From Jacaranda mimosifolia (Eukaryota; Streptophyta; Magnoliopsida; Lamiales; Bignoniaceae), in NCBI GenBank assembly GCA_018894105.1, contig CM032128.1:16163001-16227000 (forward strand): a DNA stretch of 64,000 bases. Reading direction: 5' to 3'. The translations under genes and the position numbers were made by a program. The notes under the pieces were generated by a model that made no database searches, was not told the origin of the DNA, and saw nothing but the letters and a program-made list of their open reading frames with translations. Below are positions 23,955 through 35,913 of this stretch, in pieces; within the stretch, counting starts at the first letter, position 1, and the number at the start of each line of letters is the position of its first letter.

Positions 23955-24514
23955 TACTATCAAAAAAATGAGCTTTAGTGACCAATTGGTGATCGATTAG
24001 TGATCAATTTAAATATAATATTTTAAAAAAATTAGTGACCGATTAGTGACCGAACTCTTTTTTCAGTCACTAATATTACTCACGAATTAGTGACAGAATT
24101 AAGAATTCGGTCACTAATATTAATGACCGTATAAAGCGGTCACTAATTAATGACCACATTTTTTAATTAATAAACGGTCACAAATATAAAATTTTATTTT
24201 TTGCATATTCTTGTAATATGAAAGCATAAAATTTATGTAACACTTATATAAGTAATAAAATATTGTGTTTGCTATTAACATATATATATTTGATAATAAT
24301 ATATGTATATATAAAAAATATAAAAATATACGTACATATACAAATATATAACCACTAATTATTTCTATATAATATCCATATAATTGAACATTAATTTATT
24401 AATATATATAGATACACAAAGAAATAAACAAGAATGATATTCTTATACAAAGAAAAAAAATGAGAATTAATTAATATATACACATCAATAATATATATAT
24501 ACATGTATTATGAG

Positions 24515-25002
24515 TAAATAAATACTTATAATATAATTAATAATATTATATATTAATTCGTGTGTATAAGCATATATACGTATTATCATATATATGTGTA
24601 AACTATGTATTACTATAAATAGTAATAAATATTAGTATTTATTATAAACTATTTATTATATAAAAAAGCAAAAAACTATTTATCACTATACATATTAGTA
24701 TGTATATACTATTTTTAATATGTTTATAATATATTATGATAAAATATACCTAAAATTTAAAAGTAATAGTTATAAATAAATATTTATAATATAGTTAATA
24801 ATATTATATATTAATTTGTATATATACATATTACTATATATATGTGTAAACTATTTACTACTATAAACAGTAATAAATATTAGTATTTATTATATATAAA
24901 AAAAACTATTTATCACTATGCATATTAGTATGTATATACTATTTTTAAAATGTTTATAATATATTATGATAAAATATACCTAAAATTTAAAAGCAATAGT
25001 TA
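24515..25002. repeat. 258-bp tandem duplication inside CACTA element
   Basis: Copy 1 (24515-24772) and copy 2 (24773-25002) both start TAAATAAATA and share blocks such as TAGTATGTATATACTATTTT and ATGATAAAATATACC. Copy 2 is shorter by about 28 bp. A third partial start follows at 25003. Confidence 0.85.
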
Positions 25003-25298
25003 TAAATAAAAAATACAGTGCATTATTATATTGAATAAATATTACACAAATATTAAATGAATAATTGCTATTTTTGTTAAAATTTAAAATGAAAAATAAT
25101 AGTAACTTATACATAAGAATATCATAATTACTTTTTAATTTGTAAATATTATATATATTATATTATTGAAACAAATGTATGAAAATGTATGTGATGTAGT
25201 GGTCAGTTATTCATTTGAGCATAGCAAAGGTCTTGAGTTTGAATCTAAGAGGAAGCAAAGTTGAAGAGAAATATTTTTCACTCATTATAATATACACA

Positions 25299-25798
25299 NN
25301 NNNNNNNNNNNNNNNNNNNNNNNNNNNNNNNNNNNNNNNNNNNNNNNNNNNNNNNNNNNNNNNNNNNNNNNNNNNNNNNNNNNNNNNNNNNNNNNNNNNN
25401 NNNNNNNNNNNNNNNNNNNNNNNNNNNNNNNNNNNNNNNNNNNNNNNNNNNNNNNNNNNNNNNNNNNNNNNNNNNNNNNNNNNNNNNNNNNNNNNNNNNN
25501 NNNNNNNNNNNNNNNNNNNNNNNNNNNNNNNNNNNNNNNNNNNNNNNNNNNNNNNNNNNNNNNNNNNNNNNNNNNNNNNNNNNNNNNNNNNNNNNNNNNN
25601 NNNNNNNNNNNNNNNNNNNNNNNNNNNNNNNNNNNNNNNNNNNNNNNNNNNNNNNNNNNNNNNNNNNNNNNNNNNNNNNNNNNNNNNNNNNNNNNNNNNN
25701 NNNNNNNNNNNNNNNNNNNNNNNNNNNNNNNNNNNNNNNNNNNNNNNNNNNNNNNNNNNNNNNNNNNNNNNNNNNNNNNNNNNNNNNNNNNNNNNNNN
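25299..25798. other. Assembly gap (500 N)
   Basis: Exactly 500 N inside the CACTA element, probably a fixed-size placeholder rather than a measured length. Nothing can be said about its content. Confidence 0.99.
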
Positions 25799-26004
25799 AT
25801 TTTTTTAAAATTTTTATAAATAATTAGTGACCGCCATTTCGGTCACTAATCAGTGACCAAGACAAATTAGTAACGAGGGTTTTAGTGACTGATCGGATCG
25901 ATCACTAAATCGGTCACTAAACCTGTTAGTGACCGATGTTGCATATTTAGTGACTGATTTTTCGGTCACTAATAACCCTTTTTTTTTTTTTTTTTTTAGT
26001 GATT

Positions 26005-26195
26005 GCTATTTTGCTAATCTGCTTCGATTTTGCTTGCAAAATGAAGGCTATTATTCTGCCACGTTTCCCTTGAGCCGTTGCATGCATGCTATTGACAATG
26101 GGAAATTAAAGCACGAACCTGTTGTCAATTTTGCTGCAAGGGACCCGCGATCCTTCCGCCACGTTGGTCGTCAACTTGCAAATTGGATCCTTAAG
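26005..26195 (+). pseudogene. Exon-like fragment, unidentified protein
   Basis: Directly after the CACTA target duplication an open frame reads CYFANLLRFCLQNEGYYSAT, then FPLSRCMHAIDNGKLKHEPV, VNFAARDPRSFRHVGRQLAN and WILK, ending at AAG|GT, a possible splice donor at 26196. Residue composition looks like a real globular protein and unlike the retroelement frames around it, but I cannot name the family. Before the CACTA insertion the frame would have continued from the left flank. It may be an exon of a decayed host gene or part of a transposon protein. No partner exons were recognised nearby. Confidence 0.4.
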
Positions 26196-28311
26196 GTTGG
26201 ACGTCAATTTTCGTTCATGCACATGCTTTATTGTATAGTGTTGGCTTTATGTCAAATTTCTCCATATGTAATTGTGCATATAATCTTTTGTCTTAGTTTT
26301 CTTTTTCTTGTAATTTGTTTTTCTTTAAGTTGTTAGGGATTTTCAGCCCAGCTGCTGTAACTCTAATTCCCCGAACACTGTAATTCTTCTTTTGTGATCT
26401 TCAATATATCTCGCAATCATTCCCGGAATGTTATTCTAGAAGGTCTTAAGATTTGCATAGGACAATCAAAACTGAGATTGAAGAAGAGACAAATCATTTG
26501 ATGTGGACCCACATTAGAGGAAGGTTCTTAGCCGGTCACCAAAAGTTGCCCTTGACAGATCGACGTGTTTGCCAAGCAATTCTACAGCCTAATTTCACCC
26601 ATTCAGAATCTTACATAACCTGTTATGTAAGCGATGACGACAAAAACCACCTACATTTTTGTCAACATTTACCTACATTCCTCAATTTTTTTTATAGAAC
26701 TCATAGGAGGGGGGGGGGGGGGGGGGGGGGCGGGAAGGGAAAAATTCACTAGCTAATAGAAGTACATGTCCTTACTTAACAATTTATTTTATTGCAAATA
26801 ATTTGATTCAATTTTATTTTTTTTGAATTGCAAATAATTTGATTCAAATTATGTTAATCAGTGATCAATATATACATATAGGCTCCATTTATTTTGTTAG
26901 ATGAATGAGAAATGAGAGAAAATACTCAGACAAATATATCGATCTTGCATGGAAGAGGATTGAGTGTCTTTTCAGTAAACAATAATATGTCAATCCGTTT
27001 TCTTTGGAATGCATGTAGAGATGTTCTTTACTCTCAAATGTTTTTGAAGTTTCGTGATTCTTTGCAAATAATTTCTTATATCCACGTTCTTTTGAGGGCT
27101 TAGTACATATATATATATATATTGGGTGGACTTAGGCCATTATAATTTTGATGTCCTTGTTCATGAGTTTAACTATTTTGGGGCTCTTTGGCCCTTTTTC
27201 ATTTAATTAGTCATATTGGTCCATTGACCACTTTTAGTTATTTTACTAATTTAGCTTTGTAGTCTTAATTGTCCACACCAATTTTGTTAGCTTATGGGAT
27301 TATTAAATAATGTATTAATCAATTTTCTTCATCACTTGATATGCTTTGATGTGTTATAATATTTATGGATATATATTTTAGTAATAAGGAGAATTGGACA
27401 TATTTTATTTCAATTTTGGATGGACAATTTAAATATTTTTTCTCAGTTAGGAATAAATAGTTGGACTATAATGATATCCCAAATAGAAGTTGATCCTTGA
27501 ATTAGTTTCACATAGAACCGAAATTATCATCATAAACTTTCATTCAATAAAATATATATGATATTATGTTGAATAAAATATATTTAATTTAATAATTTAA
27601 AATGAACACAACCACAATTATATAATTTATCATTTTACTAAATAAAAAGAATTGCATACAATAAAATATTTATGTTGAGTTGTACACAAATAAATAGCAA
27701 GTTGATGATAAAAATCATATGGAACTTATAAAATGTGGTGCATGTTTGACTTTGAATAAGGGGGTTTCAAAGAAAAGAGAACTCCATAAATTGGGAGTTA
27801 ATTAGCATCAATAATTTGCGTTATTGATTATAATGCTTGCTTTTATGGAAGCAACTAAACGATTTTTTTGTGAGCATCCACATTAGTGATTCACAATTTG
27901 TCATTCTTACCCTATTGTGCTTAAATTGCTTCTGAATGAACATCTTATGTGGGACCATAAAACAAATTCACAAATTATAAAAATTTATAAAATGCATAGA
28001 ATTGTACAATGTTTAAAATTATTAACTTAATAAATGGAGTACTCTTGAATCTTTTGTGCAAGAATTCAAAGGAAACAATTTCTTCATTAAGACGAAAAGA
28101 ATTTTGCATTCCGTAAACACAGTCATCAATTTTATCCACTCCCCCCATTTTGAAAAGAAATTATTAATTATATACACTTTATAAAATATCAACTTAAAAA
28201 GTTTTCAAAACTCGACTACATGATAAGGAGTTCTACCATAAGTAAAGCATATATTCTAGTTACATAGAAAATTCTCATTCAATAAGATTGTGTGTGGGTG
28301 AAATAATTTTT
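26196..28311. other. AT-rich intergenic DNA
   Basis: About 2.1 kb with no recognisable gene. It contains a G homopolymer at 26709-26730, a direct repeat of about 25 bp (AATTGCAAATAATTTGATTC) around 26790-26855, and a short TA microsatellite at 27108-27122. Short open frames at 26453-26752 and 26912-27103 match nothing I know. Confidence 0.6.
26709..26730 (+). repeat. G22 homopolymer
   Basis: Twenty-two consecutive G, followed by C and GGG. The exact length is likely to be uncertain in any assembly. Confidence 0.95.
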
Positions 28312-28523
28312 TGATGTGCATATAAGTTGGACCCAATCAATCGACCTCACAAAGGACTAGAATTCAACATGGATTAATCGACCACAGAATAATAATGCTG
28401 GGATCACTAGGGTAATGTCTCGAACTGGACCTCCCAATCTTGATCATCGACCTCGGCCTCAGCCTCGATCTCCACGGGCCAACAAACCTGCATGGGAAAC
28501 GCCAACTCATGACCCCAGTCGAA
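28312..28523 (+). repeat. 5' LTR remnant of Tat element E
   Basis: About 210 bp that align with the first 210 bp of the 3' LTR at 49136 (shared TGCATATAAGTT, GACTAATC-like and AACACCAACTCA-like blocks). It then switches to protease sequence near 28523. Confidence 0.75.
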
Positions 28524-28725
28524 GGTTGATTTTGGATGCTCGAAAATTGTACCATTTGGATCAATTGAACTTACGACCTTACTTAGCACAACACCAAAGA
28601 GGGTTACGATGATGGTAAAATACCTGGTGGTAGACAACCTATTTGTGTATAATGCCATCCTTGATAGGCCCGAACTCACTAATTTTTTGGCCATATTATC
28701 GACCTACCACATCAAGGTCAAATTC
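28524..28725 (+). pseudogene. Tat pol: protease C-terminal fragment
   Basis: The plus frame reads VDFGCSKIVPFGSIELTTLL, then VTMMVKYLVVDNLFVYNAIL, DRPELTNFLAILSTYHIKVK and F. This is the block that follows the aspartic protease active site in Tat-lineage gypsy polyproteins (family form MVKFLVVD.PSAYNAILGRP...STYHLKLKF). The frame is open over 67 codons. It is joined directly to LTR sequence on the left, so gag and the protease active site are lost. On the right it runs into copia D. Confidence 0.85.
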
Positions 28726-29272
28726 CTTTAAACTAACCGACTCAATTCAATTAATCTCCATTAATTGAAGAGTACACAATCTCCATGGTCGATGTCCAAC
28801 CTTAAGCCCATGGAGCCCAACTAATTGACTGAAATGAATGTTTTTGGAGAACATCATAGCTCTATGCATATCATGCAAATACGATCCTTCCATATCTTAT
28901 CTCCCGAAAGAGGCTTAGCGCAAAACTCCCTAATAGCCTCAATACTATATCTCTATTTCCAATGTTTGATTCCACTTTATAACCTCATCTTCGGAAAAAT
29001 CTTTTTCCAAATTGTCATGTTGCCTTGCACAAGGACTCCTAGGAATCAATCATTACACAATACTTAGGAGATGTACTCGCCCTTTCACAAAGATGAGGAG
29101 TCAGATTCCATCTTGGATCTTACAAACCTCCATGTCTAAGTAGCTGATGCCCAATAACCAGCTGAATGGCCCACTAAGTGACCTAGAAGGAGTCAAAGCA
29201 TGAGGACCTAAACATAAGATTACCATAAATCCTCAAGTCAAAGGATTAATTAAATGCACTAGCGTAAGTGGG
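28723..29272 (-). repeat. 3' LTR of copia D, left part
   Basis: Aligned with 42924-43482 of the 5' LTR (shared AATTAATCTCCATTAATTGA and GGTCGATGTCCAACC). It is interrupted at 29272 by gypsy F and continues at 35461. Confidence 0.87.
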
Positions 29273-30929
29273 TGTAACACCCTTAAAATTTGGAATTTTG
29301 GAAAATAAGAATTGGGAAAATTAAGATTTTGATTTGTCGGATTTTAGGGCTAAAAAAATAGATGTAATGGACTTAATTTCAAAAAATTTGAAAGTTTTGG
29401 GGCCAAAGTGCAATAAGCAAGACTTGGTTGGATCACATTTTAAGAAGTTTTAAGGTTGCATGGTAATTATTTTGGGTCAAAAGGGGCTAAATGAGGTACT
29501 ATATTAATATGGGACCAAAAAGAGAAGCTTTGAGGTGCTGGAGGCCCTAACTGAAAAATTGATTTAAGTTTTGGGGTAAAACTGTAATTTTCAAAAGATT
29601 GCATTTTAAATCTTGGTCAACTCCGTCTTTTTTCTTCATTTTTATTTTTCTCCCTAAATGCAGCTACATCTTCATTCATCGGTGAATTTTTTTGGAAAAC
29701 CCGAAATAGCCAAACCAAACCTGTCATTTGCTTCTCCTCATCCCGACGAACACACCTATCCCTGAATCTCCCAAAATTGACTGATGGAGCCACCAAAAAT
29801 TTTAGCTTGGAGAAGACGTGCAGTCGAGCTCGATGGTGCGATGTCATCAACAACAGAAATAGATTTATGGGAAGTAGGTCTTGTAGCCCTCAGCTCAAGG
29901 ACCTCGCTGTAGCTTCAATTTTTGATTTCGGCCACCGACGGCGACGAAATTGAAAAAAAACTTCACGGCGGCACTGGGTGATCGGAGTTGCAATGAAGCC
30001 CTTCCCAGCGCCCAGAACTTTCGTCCGTTATTTGTTACTGTCTCGTTATCTGATTGCCCTATTATCTGCTACTGTTTTGATAAGTTGTTCCCAACTGTAA
30101 AGCGAGACAAGCTGTTAGTTCTTCCCAACTGTGAAGCGGGATGAGCTGTTAGTTGTTCCCGGCTATTGAGCTCGGGACGTGCTATTACGTTCGAAATGAT
30201 AGAAATAAGGGACTAACATGACTGTCTTGATATGGTCTATTAGATTCTATTGATTAATCTGATCTGTTTACTTGATTGATTGTTGATTGCTCGATTTTTT
30301 TTACTGTTCAATTATTTCATGACTGCCTGACCGTATTCTGATATGTTTCAGCCTGACTATTGATTTATGGTTTGTTGAGTTGATTCTTTCTCAACAGATC
30401 CTTTTTGCTTATGCTTATTGTTATCCTCACTTAAGTCCTTTGGACTTACCCTTCCGTTTATCTCTGATTCTCTTAGACAGAGATTAAGTGAAGAACTTTG
30501 ACTTGGCTGGTCATTAGCATATTTTGTAATAGATCAGGTGTTGAATGTATATATAGAAATCATCTAAATGCTAAGCATGGACTCGAGATGTTGTGATATG
30601 TCATGTTGATATGGATGATTTAAGGAATGTAAATATTTTGTTAGATATAAAGAGAATTATGGCACGTACTTAATGGTTCATCGAGTCTGTTAAATTTGAA
30701 ATTTTGTTGCTTCTGATAAGTTGAATTTGGAAAATTTTGTGGTATGTATTTAGTGTATGTGATGTTTGTTACAAGATTGATTAAGGTTTGTTTAAGTTGG
30801 AATCCGCTGCTATTTTTGATAAGCTTGAAATGTTTGATTATGGTCCTATTGATTTGTATTTTAGGTTCAATTTAAGATTTAACTGAGTGGTGTCTCAGCT
30901 TAAGTGCTATCCTGAGTGGGGGTGCTACA
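29273..30929 (+). repeat. 5' LTR of gypsy F
   Basis: Starts TGTAACACCCTTAAAATT and ends GGGGGTGCTACA; 1657 bp. Relative to the 3' LTR it lacks about 490 bp, between GCAATGAAGCCCTTC and CCAGAACTTTCG near 30010. Confidence 0.92.
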
Positions 30930-30934
30930 GAGGT

Positions 30935-30946
30935 AGTATCAGAGCC
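30935..30946 (+). other. Primer binding site of gypsy F
   Basis: AGTATCAGAGCC, five bases after the LTR, matches the tRNA-iMet-type site TGGTATCAGAGCC except at its start. Confidence 0.85.
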
Positions 30947-31243
30947 TATGTTTGTCAATGACCTAAGCATTAGGTAACATTAGGATTTGTGACTAACTTT
31001 TTATTTAGGTTAGTTTGAATATAAATTCTAGGTATATTTGCTTATTGGAAAGTGATTCAAGGATTTAAGATGAATTTGATCAGTTGCCACTAGTGAGATA
31101 AGTTTGCTTATAGTCAGGTGCCTATGGGATCTTATCTCATATTTTTAGAATGATTAGATTTGTATGTCTTATGAGTTTGATTTAATCTTATCTAATTATT
31201 CTTCTCCTTTTATTCGTAGAAGCTTGGTAGAATTGGCAGAATT

Positions 31244-32130
31244 ATGGCATCGGAACGAAGTTCGAATGCACTCATAGCTCCTAGGCAAGAAGTACCTACC
31301 TATCCACAACCGATGCCAAAAGAAGAAGTTCCTCAAAGTCCTCTAATGGATCAACTCATAGTAGATCCCCCAGTAGGGCTTGATCACAGAGATAGACAGA
31401 GATGCATGCAACCTGACCACCAACCAGTGGTTAGAGTTGGAGTAGTAGAGGCGGTTACAAAAGACCAAGCCCTGGAATAATTCCTTCATTTCAATCCCCC
31501 GAAGTTCTTGGGAGGTCTAATGATAGAAAAGCTGAGGAATGGATCGAGCGTTTGGAGAATATTTTTGAGATATTGCGTTATTCAGATAAGCAGAGCGTTC
31601 AATTTTCCACGTTTCTTTTGGAAGGTTCTGCCCAGAGTTGGTGGAAGATAATGGATTGAAGATGGACGGCTAAAGGAACTCGCCGAACTTGAGAGAATTT
31701 CACCCGAGACTTCATGAGTAAATTTGTGCTAGAAGTGGTGAAACAAGCCAGAGAAAGAGAATTTGTGGACTTTATACAGGGGGCACAGTCTGTAAGTTAG
31801 TACGAGGCTACTTTTAGCCGACTGATACAATATGCTCCTTACATATAAGATGATGAAGGTAGACAAGCTTGACGATTCGTAGAAGGACTACAGCTAGAGT
31901 TTAGGTAAGGCTTGGTCATTTGTGTTTTGCCAAATCTCAACATGGCAGTAAACAAAGCACTACAACTTGAGTTAGAGCTGCAGGAAATTCGAAAGATTGA
32001 GAATAGGGGCCGCAAGGAAAAGATAGATTTGAGAAGTAGAGTGATATCGAAAGAAAGCAATTGAGACTCCAAATTGAAAGCACTGTCCAACAAACCCCTC
32101 AGTCTGGTGAGACTACAAATTTGGCTTAAG
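31244..32130 (+). pseudogene. gypsy gag (F), degraded
   Basis: It starts MASERSSNALIAPRQEVPTY at 31244 with a proline-rich N-terminus. After a stop it continues as AEEWIERLENIFEILRYSDK, then QSVQFSTFLLEGSAQSWWK, the Retrotrans_gag core (AxxWLxxMExxF...LxGxAxxWW). Further pieces are FTRDFMSKFVLEVVKQARER and RLIQYAPYI. At least six in-frame stops, many of the C-to-T or G-to-A kind. Gag would form the particle; no zinc knuckle is intact, though CGFCGGLNHDEFGCWK-like sequence appears near 32150-32200. Confidence 0.82.
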
Positions 32131-33317
32131 GAATAGCTCGAAAATAATGTGGATTTTGTGGAGGACTTAACCATGACGAGTTTGGATGTTGGAAGAAGCA
32201 GGTAGATGTGTAGGTTGCGGTAGCGACCAAAGCATCCTAAGAGATTGCCCCAAAATAAAAGGGCTAACACCTGCAGGAAAAGGGAAGCAAGTAGCAGAAG
32301 CTAGCGGGAGACTGGAAGTACGAGCTTGTACATATGCCCTAACAAGATAAGAAGCACCAGATCCTACTGAGATGGCATGAGGTACAATTTCTATCTCTAA
32401 AATCTTTGACAATGTCATACATAATCTTAGTACTTTGCATTCTATTACTTGTTGCATTTCCTCGAATTAAATATGCAATCAAAGACTATGGTTTAGTAGA
32501 AAAGTTTGAACACCCTTAGAAATAAGGTTAATAATAGACACCATATGTTAGGATTGCTAGACGATGATTGGGGGTGGAATAAAGGATTGATCCCTATAAC
32601 ATAGAGACGGTAGTCAACTGAAATAGACCAGAAAAATAGGATAGAAGTTTGTACTTTTCTGTGTCTTGTTGGCTATTAACGTAGGTTGTAAAGAACTTTT
32701 CTAATTAGCTGATACGTTGACTATATTAACTCAAAAAGGTCAACTATTTGACCATAATGAGAATCTGAATAGGAGACAGCACTGATGGATGAAAATTCTA
32801 GAAATTGCAATTTCTCCAACACCTATCACCTAGAAAGGCAAAGTTAGTGGCCATGCATCGAGCTAAAAAGCTAGAATGGCTCATTTACAGGAAACAGAAG
32901 CATCAAAAATCCTAAGAATGGGTGCTGTGTTTAAATTAATACAGCCAGTAGGATTGCAGAAAGAAGTGTGCTCCGAATCATAGAATGAAATGCTATGAGC
33001 CCTAAGCTAAAGATATAGGAATGTTGAAACTGAAGCAAAGTTTGGAAGTTCTAGAGATCTGAGTTCAATACCAAAAATCAAGATGTCACTTTGTTTAGTA
33101 AGACAATATGTATGCTAGAAGAAATAGAAGAAAGTTCGCTAGTAAGGCATACAAGTTAGGAGACACGATGCATTCGAGAGGCATGAAATTGCATCGGGAC
33201 TTGAAGGAGCAATTTTGGTATAATGTAATGAAAGAAGAATGTAGATCGATTGACTGAATCTACTTATTTTCTGCCAGTCAGAATAGTATTCAGATGAGAA
33301 TTTGGGGATCAAATTCA
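32131..33317 (+). other. Internal non-coding part of gypsy F
   Basis: About 1.2 kb between gag and the 3' LTR. I recognise no protease, RT, RNase H or integrase. It may be replacement or heavily decayed sequence. Confidence 0.6.
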
Positions 33318-33333
33318 TTTAAGGAGGGAGGAG
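33318..33333 (+). other. Polypurine tract of gypsy F
   Basis: Purine run AAGGAGGGAGGAG directly before the 3' LTR. Confidence 0.85.
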
Positions 33334-35460
33334 CGTAACACCTCTAAAATTCAAAATTTTTGAAAATAAGAATTGGAAAAATCAAGATTTTGATTGGTCG
33401 GATTTTATGGCTCAAAAAATAAATGTAAAGGACATAATTGCAAAAACTTTGAAGGTTTTGGGGTTAAAGTGCAATTAAGCAAGACTTGATTGGATCACAT
33501 TTTAAGAAGTTTTGGGGTTGCATGGTAATTATTTTAGGTCAAAAGGGACCAAATGAGGCACTATATTAATGTGGGACCAAAAAGAGAAGCTTTGAAGTGT
33601 TGCAAGTCCTAACTGAAAATTTGATTTAAGTTTTGTGGTAAAACTGCAATTTTCAAAAGATTGCATTTTAATTATTGGTCAACTCCTTCTTCTTCTTCAT
33701 TTTCATTTTCCTCCCTGCATGCAGCAACCTCTCCATCCACCTATGATTTTTTTCGGCAAGCCTGAAATAGCAAAACCAAACCTACCATTGGCTTCTCTTT
33801 ATCCCGGCGAACACATCCATGCCTGAATATCCCAAAACCGACTGATGGAGCCACCTAAAATTTTAGCTTGGAGAAGACGCATGGTAGAGCTCGATAGCTC
33901 AATGTCTCCGGCAACGAAAATAGATTTCTAGGAAGTGGGTCTTGTAGCCCTAAGCTCAATGACCTCAGCGATAGCTTTAATTATTTATTCCAGCCACCGA
34001 AGGCGATAAAATTGAAGAAAAACTTCACAGCGGCGCTGGGTAATTGGGGCTGCAATTGAGGTTCTTCTCGGCTGCAATTAAAAAAATTGGTTTGGGCGTT
34101 TGGTTCAGGGAGCTAAAATGCAACTGTTGGTGGTGGTCTTGAAATTTTCCGGCAACGGCAATGCAGTAATGGTTTTGAAGACAGTTTCTTCCTCTGATCA
34201 TAGTGTTTGCGGTGGTGTTTTCAGTAATGAAAGAATAGGTCCCACTGACCAATAGACTACTAATTAAGGTTATAGTTTTCTGAGTCTACGGAGGTAAGGG
34301 TCTACCAACCTAGCACTTCTTTCAATTATCTGTTATTAGGATAAACCCCTGTGAGGGTTTTCTATTTCTGTTTTGTACTAAACTATGTTTATTGAAATTT
34401 GTTAATTGTTCAAAATCTACTTGTTATCTATTAATTGACATGTAAACCTTTTGATTAATTCTGTTATCTGTTCGTTCTGGCCAAGAACATCTTTGTCTGT
34501 TATCTACTCAATCTGTTAATTGATTATCCAGAACTTTCGTCCATTACTTGTTATTGTTTTCTTATATGATTGCCCTATTATCTGTTACCGTTCTGATAAG
34601 TTGTTCCCAGCTATAAAGTAGGAAGAGTTGTTAGTTGTTCCCAACTATAAAGCGGGACGAGTTGTTAGTTGTTCCCAACTGTTGGGCTTAGGATGTGCTA
34701 TTATATTCAGAATGATAGAAATAAGGGACTAATATACATGTCTTGATATGATCTATTAGATTTCATTGATTGATCTGATCTATTTACTTGATTGATTTTT
34801 GATTGTTCAATTATTTTTTTAACTGTTCGATTATTTCCTGACTGTCTGATCGTATTTTGATATATTTCAGCCTGACTATTGATTTATGGTTTGTTGAGTT
34901 GATTCTTCCTTAACACATCCTTTCTGCTTATGCTTACAGTTATCCCTTACTAAGTCCTTTAGACTTACCCTTCCGTTTATCTTTGATTCTCTCAAATAGG
35001 GATTAATTCAAGCACTGGTACTCCAGGCTGGATATGAGCATATCTTGTAATAGATCAGGTGTTGAATATATATATATATATGGAAATCATCTAAATGCTA
35101 AGCATGGACTCGAGATGTTGTGATATGTCATGTTGATATGGATGACTTAAGGAATGTAAATATTTTGTTAAATATAAAGAAAATTATGGCACGTACTTAA
35201 TGGTTCATCGAGTTTGTTAAATTTGAAATTCAGCTGCTTTTGGTAAGTTGAATTTGGAAAATTTTGTGGTATGTATTTAGTGTATGTGTTGTCTGTTATA
35301 TGATTATTTAATGTTTGTTTAAGTTGGAATCCGCTATTATTTCTTATAAGCTTGAAATGTTTGATTATGGATGGGCCTATTAATTTGTATTTTAGGTTTA
35401 ATTTAAGATTAAACTTAGTGGCATCTCAGGTTAGATGCTATCCCAAGTGGGGTTGCTACA
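33334..35460 (+). repeat. 3' LTR of gypsy F
   Basis: Begins CGTAACACCTCTAAAATT and ends GGGGTTGCTACA; 2127 bp. It is clearly diverged from the 5' LTR, so the insertion is old. It includes the segment missing from the 5' LTR (about 34060-34530) and a TA microsatellite near 35068-35080. Confidence 0.92.
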
Positions 35461-35913
35461 ACGGGAGAATTTGCCACTACCGACTTGCCACTTCGATTAT
35501 CTAGTGGATTCTCCAGGTGGGCTTTCAGTGCCTTGTTCCCTAACAAGCACCTACTAACATGCATCCATATTTCATATGGGATTGCTCATAGAATGGAGCA
35601 ATATCCAACTCCTTGGATCTATGCATCATTAGTGCAAGTCTATCCGGATCTCAGATGCCCTGTCTCGTAAGATCTTATGAATTGGAAGATTTAAGATTAC
35701 GATCGTGCAAGATTTATTCAATGATCACTACACAGTACTTGACCAAGTCTCGTAGTCTTGTGTGATCTAATGGCTTCAACCAAATGCCATTGAAGTAAAT
35801 ATAAGCATAGGATGAAGATGGCCATGTTAATAATATCATTCAATTAAGATTGTATCACAAGTGAAATAGTTTACAATGCTAATCTAATTGGCTTGCGGGG
35901 CACTATTCCAACA
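35461..35913 (-). repeat. 3' LTR of copia D, right part
   Basis: Continues the D LTR after gypsy F (GGGAGAATTTGCCACTACCG, equivalent to 43487). It ends CTATTCCAACA followed by the polypurine complement ATCTCCGACTTGCC. Confidence 0.9.

Larger units (their letters stand above)
23955..26001. mobile_element. CACTA-type DNA transposon, non-autonomous, with gap
   Basis: The left end TACTATCAAAAAAATGAG (consensus CACTA, first base changed) and the right end, a run of T followed by TTAGTG (complement CACTAAAAA), are inverted. Both are flanked by the 3-bp direct repeat ATT (23952-23954 and 26002-26004). Subterminal arrays of TTAGTGACCGA and its complement TCGGTCACTAA occur on both sides (23976-24175 and 25826-25975), typical of CACTA elements. 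The interior is AT-rich, has a tandem duplication, and no transposase is visible, although 500 bases are unsequenced. Confidence 0.85.
29273..35460 (+). mobile_element. Ty3/gypsy element F, gag-only (inner layer)
   Basis: Two LTRs (29273-30929 and 33334-35460), a primer site complementary to initiator Met-tRNA, a damaged gag and a polypurine tract, but no protease, RT or integrase: the internal part is only 2.4 kb. The insertion splits the copia D LTR; the flanks GTGGG (29268-29272) and ACGGG (35461-35465) are probably a 5-bp duplication with two later transitions. LTRs starting TGTAACACC with a Retrotrans_gag domain fit the Del/Tekay group, but that is not certain. Confidence 0.88.

Noticed and set aside
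25215..25808. Open frame across the assembly gap
   Set aside because: Almost all of its residues are unknown because of 500 N; the frame is an artefact.
26453..26752. Open frame starting MHRTIKTEIEEETNHLMWTH and ending in poly-Gly
   Set aside because: No family recognised, and its end is translated from the G22 homopolymer; kept only as intergenic DNA.
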